DNA from: Armigeres subalbatus
Taxonomy: Eukaryota; Arthropoda; Insecta; Diptera; Culicidae
Assembly: GCF_024139115.2 (NCBI RefSeq)
Contig: NC_085141.1
Location: forward strand, 135,159,822 to 135,223,821
DNA: 64,000 bases
Direction of reading: 5' to 3'
The notes beneath the pieces were generated by a model, which saw only the letters and a program-made list of their open reading frames with translations, did not search any database and was not told the origin of the DNA. Every line of letters starts with the position of its first letter. The first letter of the stretch is position 1. Both the position numbers and the translations under genes were made by a program. This document shows, in pieces, positions 31,098 to 42,461 of this stretch.

Positions 31098-33260
31098 GTA
31101 ACAAAATCTGTCAAATACGAGAAAAAATACGAGAGAAATATTCCAACGAACTAAACAATACCACATGGATCTATCTATCTCGTGACAAGTCGCTCACCGC
31201 GGGATAAATCTCCGATAAGATTTACTACCCTGGAACAACTTCATTACTGGGCCAGAACTCGCTGGCCGCCACCGCAGTTGGTGGTTGAAACTAAATCCCA
31301 AACCGACAGCCGGTAGCACGATTTCGTTAGCTGTTATTTTTCCTCTACTTCTTGTGCCACTCAATTTTTCTCCAGTACAAATCAATTTTTCTTGTACCCG
31401 ATCAGCTACTGTTTGACTCCGCATTACTAAGACTCCCGGGAAAGGGGTAGCCGAAGATGGTTAACGAGGGGGCAACCAATGTTTTCACACTCCACCCCGT
31501 TCGATTGGCAACGATGATGTCGACGAAGTGCACTCCGACCGAGCGTTCGTTCGGGGTTCGATAAGCAAACCACGATTTTTGTTAGATACATGACTGGCGG
31601 TGTCACACATTTTACTGTTTTAAATCCACTCAAGTCAAAGGTACGAATTGATTTGCATGGAATTTACTATGAAAATTAAGTCGGTTGTCGGTGGAGACGC
31701 AATTGAGAGCGCCTCGTGCGAAAACCGATTGTTCGCGGTGGTGGGCTACATCAGAAAACGAGCCCCGCGAATGATGATTAACGACTCTTCAGGTCCAAAA
31801 TGGGCTTCTCAGCTGTACACCTTTTGGAGGTACCGGCAAGTCACGCAGTGGCTGGTAATCATAACGAATCTTATTTATTTATTACCTTTATTCGAGCCTG
31901 GCCCGAGTTTGGCTCATCTCTGATAACTTTCATTTTTTCTCAATTAAAATGTTATTATAAAAAAAATGTTTTGTATATTTTCCCCATTCACTCGAGTTCT
32001 CATAATAGAAGTATTTCATTGCACGAGATTCAACAAAGTAAGAGCCATTAGCAAGAATCCAAATCTGGATAACATTAACTTTAAGGCAAAAAAGTTCATA
32101 TTGTGCATGTCATGTTTTCGAAAAGTAAAAATTAAAAGAAACATGTAGAACGATAAATTTCAATCCTAGAAAACTAGTTTTCGTTATAGCTTAATTTGTG
32201 TAGCTATTTTAAATGGTTCCGAATTAATTACAGCGAACCGCCACCGTGTATCGTTTTCTCTCGGCCCGCAGCAGCCCCAATAGAACCCCCGCTGATATTC
32301 CGAAAAGCCTATTAACTCTATAAATGTCGATTTCGGTTGGGTAGGTTTTTGGCGTGGCGCTGTTTGAAGTCATTATTTGCCATATTTGTGCAGGTTCTGT
32401 CTTTTCGTGTAGCGCCGAGCGTTTGGTGCGAAAAACCGTTTGCTTCGGGGGGATGGGTGTCGTTAAATGACAAACAAGACTCGTTTTCGTCGCCGACGTC
32501 GCGTCGCATCGTTACTTTGCCAGCCCATGCTGGCAGATTGGGCAACATTGGGTCAAATGTTGGCGAGTCGAATACGGCAGCAGAAGGCCACGCGCTCTTA
32601 CAGAGGATGCATAATATTGGCAAAACTGTTTTTCGAGTTTTCGCCGGCGTTGTCCGATCATGTTTCAGTGGTTTACCATAACAGCCCTACACAGAGGAGA
32701 TTTATGTTGTAGCTGTTTGCTGGTGGGGCTCTTCGTCGGTGATGAGGATGGCGGGGGGTTCTCACGTGAGCACGGTGGAATCGTTGGCGTGGCCTCTGAC
32801 AGGTGGACAATGTTACTCACGAGCAATTCGACACGACGCATTTCGGGTCCAAATTTGGAAGTATTGCACGTCGTCATTTGGCACAGATGGGATTTGCTCT
32901 AAGGCAACGAAGGATTTCGAGAGATGCTCACATCAGTTGAGCAATTTGTTACAGCTAGCAGATTCGGGAGAGTGACATACTTACATACGCGCTAGGTTAA
33001 TTGTTTGATTTATTATTTAGGAACGTGACGAACATAAATTAGATGAAATGGTCATGAGAAATGATTTGTATGCATATACATACAGGGTATGCGTTGACCT
33101 AGCTGTCAAGTGCGTGGCTACGCAATGTTGAAGGTGGCTGGGCTTGATTCCCTGTCAGGTTTGGGAAATTTTCGCGACTTCCCTGCGGTCCTGTGTTTGA
33201 GATCGGAGGAAGAAGCTTCCGCTCCCCAAATGCAGGCAAGTACTTATCTGTTTTGAATTA
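31098..33260. other. Unassigned DNA
   Basis: No gene recognised. Open frames of 60-115 residues on both strands (for example 32337-32681 and its antisense) mirror each other in GC-richer unique-looking sequence (32220-32900) and show no domain. Regulatory or exonic content cannot be excluded. Confidence 0.4.
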
Positions 33261-33478
33261 GGGGAAGTGCACCGGTTTTGGCCAACTTAGTGCCTAATTT
33301 GGCCAACCCTGAAAAATACATATTTTTCCAAAATAATCGATCAGTTGAAAGCAGCGTTTAAGCATGAGGGACATATCTCTTGTTGGAACTAATAAAACCC
33401 TTGCAAATTGCTTCATTTTTGGAGTTATTAGCAAAATTGGCCAAATTAGGAACATGGCCAAAACCGGTACAGTTCCCC
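33261..33478. mobile_element. 218-bp TA-flanked MITE
   Basis: The terminal 24 bp at 33261-33284 match the reverse complement of 33455-33478 with two mismatches (start GGGGAAGTGCACCGG). TA flanks both sides (33259-33260 and 33479-33480). It is non-coding. A lone end of the same family lies at 1437-1482. Confidence 0.85.
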
Positions 33479-34257
33479 TATTCGCTTCCTCAACCTTCAA
33501 CCAATCGCAGATTTCCTACGTCAACGCCTACTATAAGCATGAGCATGAGCAGGATAACCGTACAATTCGTAGTTGCTAATCCGTGATTGATTAGAACTTG
33601 CGAAATTGCACAGGGAACCAATTGAATGGAGCTTGGGTTTAGCTATCATTCTCAATGTGCAAATTTTGGAAATTCAATGCATTTTACTAAGTCAATTACG
33701 GCGCCGGCCACGTCCTTACGGTCATCAAGGGAAGGAAGGATTATTAGTTCAACTCTCGTTGCTACTAGAGACCGAGTATACCTCTGCATCTCCACGATAG
33801 TCTTAGGATAGGATATTGTGTTAGTATGAAGGGATATATTAACTGGATTCACTTTGGTAAGTGATGCGATCTATGGGATAGGAATATATGAATGAGAATT
33901 AGAAGTACTAGAGTAATGAGAAAGTATTAAAGTGAATTCTAATGGGATTCATTTTTTACAATTAGAATTTGAATGCTATTGGATTCTTATATCAGGTACA
34001 TGTCTATCACACCATCGCTACCCGCACATTAACCTCACACATTCTTACTTGTATGAGGCCTGCACGAGCATAGCGACCTTATATAGCATTCGTATGCGGG
34101 TACAAATGAATACCAATCTATTTTTACATTTTATTTACTGCTACTAAGTAACAGGCAGCTTTTTATAACAATTCTATATTTAGAATCATACTTGCTAGCA
34201 ATGAGAATTTGATTTGCAAAGAGATTGAGTTATATGATTAACGAAATTATCTAATAG
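33479..34257. other. Unassigned DNA with a SINE-tail-like segment
   Basis: No gene recognised. The segment 33826-33905 (TGAAGGGATATATTA followed by GGTAAG) resembles 50982-51020 and 29490-29550. It may be the tail of the SINE whose tRNA-like head is at 34258-34340, with unrelated sequence between. Confidence 0.4.
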
Positions 34258-34340
34258 GAAATTGGAAAGGGCCAGGGATCAAACCCTTAATCTCCTGCTT
34301 ATGAGGCAGAAGCAGTGACACAAGGCCACCAAGCACCCCT
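34258..34340 (-). mobile_element. tRNA-derived SINE head, copy 2
   Basis: The minus strand reads a tRNA-like head with GCTTGGTGGCC (A-box region) and GGGTTTGATCCC (B-box). Spacing and middle sequence, with TTCTGCCTCATAAGCAGGAG, match copies 1 and 3. Stems do not fold into a proper cloverleaf. Confidence 0.6.
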
Positions 34341-35454
34341 CATACGTCAACGCCTACTATAAGATTCATAAAGTACGTTACGCATTTTAAACCCCCCTCC
34401 TCTTTGATGAACTTTTCGTAACAAACCTCTAGAATTTTTGTATGCATCGTTACGCTTTTTGGAACCTCCGTCCCTCCCCCATAAAAGCGTGACGTGTTTT
34501 GTAGATGCTTCATAATGAAGCGTTTCAATCATCTTTCTCATTGGAATCATAACCGTGATGCGCGCCTGCTAGTCGTAAGCTGGTCTTAAGGAGTTCCAAA
34601 TCCCCCACAACACAGTCGAGCCGTTCCTGCCAGCGTCCTGCAGTCATCTAGGGCCTGTGTTTGAGATCAGTGTTCACGATACTAGCCGTACCGCCACTCG
34701 AAGGACTTGCTTCGCTAATTGGTTATTGACCCCGAAAAGTGCACCGCGATTCAAGCACTCGAGCTACCAAATGCACTAAGTCTCGTCTTGGGACTTCGCC
34801 GTTCAATCACTGCACTGTAACCGATTCGCGCAAAGTTAAAGTTAAACTTTTAGCTCAACACTTTTGTCATCTAACGACCAATGAAACGAGCGACCGTACT
34901 TGTTTCCACATCTACGTATTATTCGCTACTGACTATCTACACTATTTACAGTTTTGCTGTTCCTAATCATAGCCGGGTGATTGTTGACCATCGGCTATCG
35001 GTAGTTTCGGCTAAGAGATAGTTTCCTTTTCTCTTCTGCTTCAAACAATTTGTTCATGTCATTAAGAACGGAACAGGTTTGGTAACAGTAATAAAACAAA
35101 TTCAATTTCAATGATTATACTTAAACCTAACAATCCAGCCTCCTTGAAACAGGAATGTTACAACTTAATAACTACTATGTACAAATGGTGTTACTGATAT
35201 AATCCATTGTTCAGCTGCCTGGAACGTTGCCTCTCATCGTCTACGCTGAACGTTGCTGTTGCAGTCTACCGGTTGGCACAAGAGTTCAAAATCGTGCCTC
35301 AGGATGATGAAAGATGTTGGAGAGCGGGCGTTGTAGATTACCGGGAATTAAAAACAGGTAGATCTCACAGGGTAATAGTATTGAATTGGACCAGCAATTA
35401 CCTTTGTAGAAACGCAGATGAGCATCGAGCAAGGGTTGCTCAACCTGGTTTCTG
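34341..35454. other. Unassigned DNA, possibly including BEL/Pao 3' flank
   Basis: No gene recognised. The part nearest the BEL/Pao fragment (about 35000-35454) would be the position of its 3' LTR, but I found no repeated LTR copy in the window to prove this. Confidence 0.4.
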
Positions 35455-36457
35455 TTATGTTGATCTCGGTGTCGGAACCAGTGCACTGCGAGCTACGGCA
35501 CGCACCACCTCATTGGCCACCTCATTCTTGAACATGTCCTGAGGGTCACCACACCACCTTGCCGGGGTGGAGCTTGACAATTTTTCCCAGCGGCTAGTTT
35601 GATGGCGGAACGTTGTCCTCCTTAATGATGACGATGGCGCCCACCTCGATAGTGACGGGTGGATTGCAACCCTTCGTTGCACGGGACTGCAGTTGTTGCA
35701 AGTACTCGGAGTACTAGCGAGACCAGATCTGCTGCCGATGCATTTGGGCGCGATCCCAGTGGTCCAAACGGTTGTCTGTGGTCTCCTTCCAGTTGGATTC
35801 CTGAGGTCAGAACGTCTAGGTCGGTTGGGTCCTCCGGTAGCGGTGTCAGTGGCCGAGAATACAGACACATCTCGACTTGTGCCAACAAGGTCAGAAGATC
35901 CTTGTAGGCAAGGTTGGCATTGCCGACTACCTTCAGCAGATGATTCTTCACCGATTTAACTGCAGCCTCCCAGAGGCCTCCGAAGTGTGGTGATTTCGTT
36001 TTCGGGGCACCAGTAAAAATTTGGTTACGATGGGCGGCGTCGATCTTAAAAATGCTGTAGACACGACTGATTGCATGCGAAGTCCATTCGAAGGTATGGG
36101 CGTTGTCCGAAGTGAAGTTCGACGATCCTTCTCTCTGCGGGCGACTAAGCAACGGAGAGTAGCTAAGAATGCTGGAGTCGATAAATCGCTCACTAGCTAG
36201 ATTTGGACCGCCTTGGTCGAGAAGCAGACGAATATTGCCACGTAGACTTTCGTAGGGCCACGGGTTCGTACTGCTGACTTCACGTAAAATGGTCCACAAT
36301 AATCGACACCGCAATCAGAGAACGAATGCGTCGGCGACACTCGCGATACCGGTAGATCGGCTGTGCTCTGCTGGACTAGAGTGGGCTTGGATCGGAAACA
36401 AGTGTGGCATTGGTGATGGACGGATTTGACAAGATTTCTGCCGCCAAGGATCCACAA
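35455..36457 (-). pseudogene. pol: BEL/Pao integrase and C-terminal domain (broken)
   Basis: The zinc-binding part shows HHQCHTCFRSKP (36197-36457), followed by FSDCGVDYCGPFYVK with the first acidic residue of the core. The second acidic site reads LLDQGGPN, altered from the usual SDNGTNF type. SPHFGGLWEAAVKSVKNHLL holds the glutamate (35622-36314). The following C-terminal domain has VGAIVIIKEDNVPP and KIVKLHPGK near 35540-35640. Several frame changes are present. Confidence 0.82.
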
Positions 36458-37114
36458 CTACTGGCGAAGAGTGGCTAGAAGGAGTTGTAGCCCTGCGTGC
36501 AATATGCTAATATGAAAACTGCTAGCCTGCAGAACAGACGGAACGATCGGGTGCTTGTTTGCGACGGATAGTGCGGAGTTACGTAGGCGACCTCCGACGC
36601 GAAGAGTGCCGTCTTTCTCAACAAAAGGTTTCAGCCACTTCAGCGATGATGACTTGGCGACAGGTTCGCGATTCGAGAGATCCGATATCTTCTCAGCAAA
36701 TGTTTCTTTCTGATAGAGCAGATATATAACTAATAATCAACGGAGGAAGAGATGATCATGAGCTGCGCAATTCTATGCGCTCCTTCGATCGCTGGATGTA
36801 GCGGCCGCAGGATGCAACCACACGACGTAACTTGTTGTAGTGAGAGTAACGAGAAAAAAAACATCTCCACAGAAATGTGCTTGTTCGGCGGTCATTGCCA
36901 CAATCAGTACTTTGCGCCCTTCTGCGGACGCTGCGAGGAAGTTCTCCTGGTCGATGACGGTCTTGGTGACAGTGTGAGACAGGAAGGGCCGTGTCACCAA
37001 CGGGAACAGTTGATTATATCCGAATTATATAAAAGACATTGGTAGGATTTTCGGACCCAGCTTTTGTGCCTCCAGTGGTCTATACTTGTGGTGGCCTGGC
37101 TGCTCAACACGCGG

Positions 37115-37587
37115 TTAGTGACGAATGTTTTCCAGCGTGTTGGAACGGCACGCTGCTATTGAAGTACGGTGCTGGTTTCGGACCAGAAATACATGGTGGT
37201 GGTGGTCTTCAGCGAAGCATCCACCTTCTTCAGCGAAGCAACCGCTTTCTTGTAAAGCTGAGCTGCCAGATGTACTGCACAGAGCTCTAGTCTGGCGAAG
37301 GAGTGGTGCGAGGACAGCAGCGCGACTTTTGACTTCGATGTCAACAGGTGAACTTGTACACCTTCCGCCGATTCCGTGCGGACAAAGTAGGGCGAAGAAA
37401 TGATGCTGGATAGTAGCACCGACTGAGGAAAACACGAAACTAGGAACTTGAACAGTAGCTAAAATGTGGAACGTAGTATGGAACTGCCTCCACTCGTGTT
37501 GCAGCTTATCTGGCAATGGAGAATCCCACTCGCAGATAACATCGCCTTGCTTCAATGTTCATAGACGCTACATAAATGTCCATAGAC
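37115..37587 (-). pseudogene. pol: BEL/Pao RT-RNase H junction (broken)
   Basis: ICEWDSPLPDKLQHEWRQFH matches the connection after the Pao RT, followed in overlapping frames by VHLLTSKSKVALL and ARLELCAVHLAAQLYKKA, the Pao RNase H signature. Frames change at about 37420 and 37280. Sequence between 36460 and 37110 is degenerate and only weakly recognisable. Confidence 0.78.
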
Positions 37588-38903
37588 GCCACGAGCATCG
37601 TCCAGGTCTCGTGTCCGTAGAGAACTACCGGTCTTATAAGCGTTTTGTAGATAGTCAGTTTGATACGGCGGCGAACTCTATTCGATCGGAGCGTCTTGCG
37701 GAGTCCAAAGTACGTACGATTTCCAGCCACTATGCGTCTCCGAATTTCTCTGCTGGTATCGTTATCGGCGGTCACCAGTGAGCCCAAGTACACGAATTCT
37801 TCAACCACCTCGATTTCGTCACCACCGATAGAAACTCGTGGTGGGTGGCTCACATTGACCTCTCTTGAGCCTCTTCCTATCATGTACTTCGTCTTCGACG
37901 TGTTGATGGCTAGTCCAATCCGTTTAGCTTCGCTTTTCAGTCTGATGTAGGCTTCCTCCATCCTCTCAAAGTTACGTGCCATGATATCAATGTCGTCGGC
38001 GAAACCAAATAACTGGACGGACTTCGTGAAAATCGTACCACTCGTGTCAATCCCTGCCCTTCGTATTACTCCCTCCAAAGCGATGTTGAATAGCAGACAC
38101 GAAAGACCATCACCTTGCCGTGACCCTCTACGGGTTTCGAAGGGACTCGAGAATGCCCCTGAAACTCGAACTACGCACATCACCCGATCCATCGTCGCCT
38201 TGATCAACCGTATCAGTTTATCCGGAAATCCGTTTTCGTGCATTAGCTGCCATAGCTGGTCCCGATCGATTGTATCATATGCGGCTTTGAAGTCGATAAA
38301 TAGATGATGTGTGGGAACGTTGTATTCGCGGCATTTCTGCAATACCTGACGTATGGCGAACACCTGGTCTGTGGTAGAGCGTTCACCCATAAATCCCGCC
38401 TGGTACTGCCCCACGAACTCTCTTGCAATTGGTGTTAGTCGGCGGCATAAAATTTGAGAGAGTACCTTGTAGGCGGCGTTCAGCAATGTGATTGCGCGGT
38501 AGTTGCTACAATCCAGCTTATCGCCCTTTTTGTAGATGGGACACACGACACCTTCCATCCACTCCTGCGGCAGAACCTCATCCTCCCAAACCTTGGTAAT
38601 CACCAAGTGCAGCGCTCTAGCCAGTGCTTCACCACCGTGTTTAAACAGCTCTCCTGGTAGTTGGTCAACTCCAGGGGCTTTGTTGTTTTTCAGCCGGCCG
38701 ATCTCCTCATGGATTTCCTGGATATTCGGAGCCGGGAGTCGTATGTCCTGCGCGGGTGCTCCCAGGTTCATTACCATACCGCCACCGTTGTATGCCATAT
38801 CGCCATTCAGGTCCTCTTCGTAGTGCTGCTGCCACCTTTGGATCACCTCACGCTCGTTTGTAAGCAGGTTCCCGTTTATGTCCTTACACATATCGGCACA
38901 CAT
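37588..38903 (-). pseudogene. RTE copy C reverse transcriptase, 3'-truncated
   Basis: One uninterrupted frame carries ICKDINGNLLTNE-like linker sequence, NNKAPGVDQLPGELF, KKGDKLDCSNYRAITLLN, FIDFKAAYDTIDRDQLW, RQGDGLSCLLFNIALEG, the active site LFGFADDIDIMARN and the primer-grip-like EEFVYLGSLVTAD. It runs into unrelated sequence after GHETWTMLV. Palm and fingers look intact, while the C-terminal tail is lost. Confidence 0.87.
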
Positions 38904-40193
38904 GTGCCACAGACATGGCCCTTACGTGAACGGTTCAACTTCTCATAGAACTTTCGTGCGTTATTAGCGCGGTACAGTTCCTCCGTCTCTTCACGGTCTC
39001 GATCTTCCTGCTGACGCTTTTTCCTCCGGAAAATCGAGTTTTGTCTGTTCCGCGCCCGTTTGTATCGTGCCTCGTTCGCCCTCGTGCGGTGTTGCAGCAA
39101 TCTCGCCCATGCTGCATTCTTCTCCTCAACTAACTGCTCACATTCGCCGTCATACCAGTCGTTTCTCTGATCCGGAGCCACCGTGCCTAGTGCAGTGGTT
39201 GCGGTGCTTCCAATGGCGGATCGAATATCTCTCCAGCCATCTTCAAGAGATGCTGCGCCTAGCTGCTCTTCCGTTGGGAGTGCCACTTCCAGCTGCTGCG
39301 CGTAGTCTTGGGCTAGTCTACTGTCTTGTAGCCGCCCAATGTTAAGCCGCGGCGGACGACTCCGACGCGTGTTGATCACCGTCGAGAGTTTTGAGCGCAG
39401 ACATACTGCAACGAGGTAGTGGTCGGATTCAATATTCGCACTGCGGTAAGTGCGTACGTTCGTGATGTCGGAGAAGAATTTACCGTCGATTAGAACGTGG
39501 TCGATTTGGTTTTCCGTTACTTGATTAGGTGATTTCCATGCGGCCTTGTGGATATTCTTGCGATTGAAGAAAGTGCTTCGGACTACCATTCCGCGGGAGG
39601 CTGCAAAGTTTATGCATCGTTGGCCGTTGTCGTTCGATATGGTATGCAGACTATCCGGTCCGATGACCGGTCTATACATTTCCTCCCTTCCTACCTGAGC
39701 GTTCATGTCACCGATGACGATTTTGACGTCCCGCAGTGGGCATCCATCGTATGTCTGCTCCAGCTGCGCATAGAACGCTTCTTTCTCGTCGTCGGATCTC
39801 CCTTCGTGTGGGCAGTGCACGTTGATGATGCTATAGTTGAAGAAACGGCCTTTTATCGTCGACTTGCATATCCTTGCGTAATTGACTGCCACCCAATCAC
39901 ACATTCGCGCATCTTGCTCAGCACCATGAAACCGGTTCCCAGCACATTGGTGAAGCCACAGCTTTGGTAGAAGGTAGCCGCTCGATGCCCGCTTTTCCAC
40001 ATTTTCTGTCCTGTCCAGCAGATTTCCTGCAGCGCTACGACATCGAAGTTGCGGGGATGTAATTCATCGTAGATTATCCTGTCGCAACTTGCGAAGCCTA
40101 GCGACTTGCAGTTCCATGTTCCAAGCTTCCAATCGTGATCCTTTATTCGTCGCCTAAGTTGTTGCCGATTGTATCGAGTCGTATTATCTTCTA
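38876..40193 (-). pseudogene. RTE copy C endonuclease and linker
   Basis: The N-terminus lies in the frame 39853-40212 (KLGTWNCKSLGF, FDVVALQEICWTG). A shift near 39960 leads into the 374-residue frame 38876-40000, with VIGDMNAQVGREE, GPDSLHTISNDNG, and ESDHYLVAVCL with the SDH motif. All catalytic motifs of the nuclease are therefore present but split between two frames. A short insertion near 38900 ends the frame before the RT. Confidence 0.87.
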
Positions 40194-42197
40194 ACCTAGC
40201 TACTATGTACACTAATATTTACATTAAAAATTTGATAACCTAGATAGGAACTAGCGCCCTAATCGGAGCCTGATCCGAATGCAAGCAACGGACCTTAAAC
40301 TTTTCTTTATACTCACCAAAGCATTCATGTGAAGTTTTTATCCCGTCCAGACGGTGGACCTCGGATGTTCTAGTCCTGGGAGGGGTGTTGAGGATCATCC
40401 TCAGGAATTTGTATTGGACCCGTTGAAGTTTGAGGTGGTGGGTTTTAGCCGGTCTCCCAGATCGGCATGCCGTATTCGATCACAGGGAGGATGGTTTGCT
40501 TGTAGACAGTAAGCTTATTTTTCAGGGACAATGACGTTGGTGTTGGTGGTGTTGATCAAAGGATACAGTAGTTTTAACAAGACGTTACACTTCGTCACCG
40601 TCTTGTCAACCTGTTGCCGAAAAATAGGCTTGCTGTCGAAGGTCAAGCCAAGGGAGTCGGCCTCATTGGCCCATTCCACAGTCGTGCCATTGAGGATGGT
40701 TTTACAGTCCCCAGGCGGAACATGTTTAGGGGATTTAGATTGGGGGAAAATGATGACCTGGGTCTTCGCCGCGTTGATACAGATCTTCCAGCTGGTGAGG
40801 GCATCCAGGTCCCGTTGGAGTTTTGCCACTAGCGCTCTGATCACTCTACCGTTGTAGACAATGGAGGTGTCATCTGCAAACAGAGTCAGAATGCCGCCTT
40901 CTGGAGGTTCTGGCATGTCGGAAGTGAACAGATTGAAAAGCAGGGGCCAGAGGATACTACCCTGGGGGATGCCTGCGACGATATTGGCCGCATTTGAGAC
41001 CCGCTGATTGAGACCCGGAATGTCCTTGCCGACAGGTAATTGTTGATGATTTTCACCAGGTAGCTGGGAAGATTGTAGCGTTGTAGTTTGTACACCAGGC
41101 CATCATGCCATACATTGTCAAATGCCTTCTCGGCTTCCGGATGGGGATGATTTTCGCTGACTTCCAGGACGATGGGAAGAAGCTGAGCCGGAGACACTGA
41201 TTAAAGATCAGCGAGAGGTGCTCAAAGAACGGAGCACTCATGTGTTTGAGCTCGAGATTCAGGATGCTGTCGAAGGCTGGGGCCTTCATGTTCTTCGATG
41301 ATTTGATATAGGCCGTCAATTTGCCAGCTGAGATTTCCAACTCCTCCGAGAAGTCGTTGGGAATCAAATAGATGATGTAAGCATGCTCGTTGACGGCTGC
41401 TTCGTGTGGATTGACGATGTTCTGCCCAAGATTGTGTGAGCTGACGAAGTGACGACCTATTTCAGCGACCTTCTCTACAGGAGTTATCAAGCGATCATTA
41501 GAGCCATTATTGTCTAGTGGAATTAAATGGTGGAATGGGCCGAGGCTTGGATTTTAGTATTTTGGTCATTTTCCAGAACGGCTTAGCATAATCTGGGAGA
41601 GTGCGGATCTTATTCGAGAAGTCGTTATTTTTGAGGTCCACCATTCTGTCCTTGATAAGTTTTGTGAATCGATTGCAGCGTGCCTTAAGCTCAGGCAGTC
41701 CAGTATGCTAAAACTGCCTGCGAGTGACATTCCGCAATCGAATCAAATCTTTGGTGAGTGTATCGATGTTTAAGGAGTTGCTTAACTGCCGAGCCGTCGG
41801 GATATGCTGCTCTCTGGCCACCGATATTGCCTCTTCGATGGCGCACAGCTGGCGGTCGATACTTTCTTGCGTCTCTAGAACCGCTGCCAGTTCACTCGAT
41901 GATAGTTTCTTTTGGAGAGTTGGTGTCGGTTGATCAAAGAGCCGATGTTGGCCACCACCGGACAGTGATCGGAGCTCAACTCCTGATAGACAACCGGCTG
42001 CTATATTTGATTATTCATGTTCGTGACGAACAGATCAAGCGTCGAATGTACCCCGGATCTGCTCTGCAAGATGGTCTAATGACCTTCTTCTAGATCGCTA
42101 CTCCATATCATGCCATTTCGATTGCTCCTTGAGTTTTCCCAAGCTTGAAGTGTTGAATTCAGATCGCCGGCGATGATGTACTGCCCTTGGCGCCGCG
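40194..42197 (-). mobile_element. Jockey-clade LINE, 3' part
   Basis: This minus-strand element encodes the second half of the endonuclease and the RT. It stops at the LOA insertion point, marked by GGCGCCGCG at 42189-42197, which recurs at 49694-49702. The coding sense resumes there. The 3' end is a short UTR near 40194-40245 with no obvious poly-A, bordering RTE copy C. Confidence 0.86.
40260..42188 (-). pseudogene. Jockey endonuclease (C-terminal half) and RT, broken
   Basis: Just after the LOA junction the frame reads QYIIAGDLNS, the GD-N endonuclease motif. RT pieces follow: 41053-41490 (NMKAPAFDSILNLELKHM, SAKIIPIRKPRRH) and 40886-41197 (EKAFDNVWHDGLVYKL). Next comes 40515-40916 with the active site LTLFADDTSIV, then LGLTFDSK. 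Downstream to about 40260 the Jockey C-terminus (TILPVIEYGMPIW-like in a shifted frame) is still readable. There are many frameshifts. Confidence 0.83.
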
Positions 42198-42461
42198 TTT
42201 TTTTTTTCCTCGTTTGTCGGGTGAAGATCACTGCGTCCAGATTTTAGGACTATTGTGATATACCCTTTTGCTGTGAAATACGCAAGTTATCTCAGTAACA
42301 TGTTTGTCACTGAGATACCTTGGTATCGACTGAACTCAAGACCATCTATTATTGATGAATAGAGATCCTGAGTCACAGTATGTGACTCCCCCATTCTGGC
42401 GAGACTAGCTTTATGAAGCCAACCACGTCCTTGGGGGATAAGATCCATATGTCAGCAGGTC

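Larger units (their letters stand above)
35455..37587 (-). mobile_element. BEL/Pao LTR retrotransposon, pol 3' fragment
   Basis: Reading leftwards from 37587 there are RNase H-region pieces, an integrase and the C-terminal domain typical of BEL/Pao Pol, all in broken frames. No gag, protease or RT palm is visible, and no paired LTRs. The right edge is an abrupt junction with RTE copy C at about 37588. Confidence 0.82.
37588..40193 (-). mobile_element. RTE-clade LINE, copy C
   Basis: It carries the most complete endonuclease plus RT of the four RTE copies, on the minus strand. The 5' side is truncated near 40193, where it meets Jockey 3'-UTR sequence. The 3' side is truncated at 37588, within the RT tail right after GHETWTML, so the last ~400 bp seen in copy D are missing. 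3' truncation is unusual for LINE insertion and points to a later deletion or rearrangement with the BEL/Pao fragment. Confidence 0.9.
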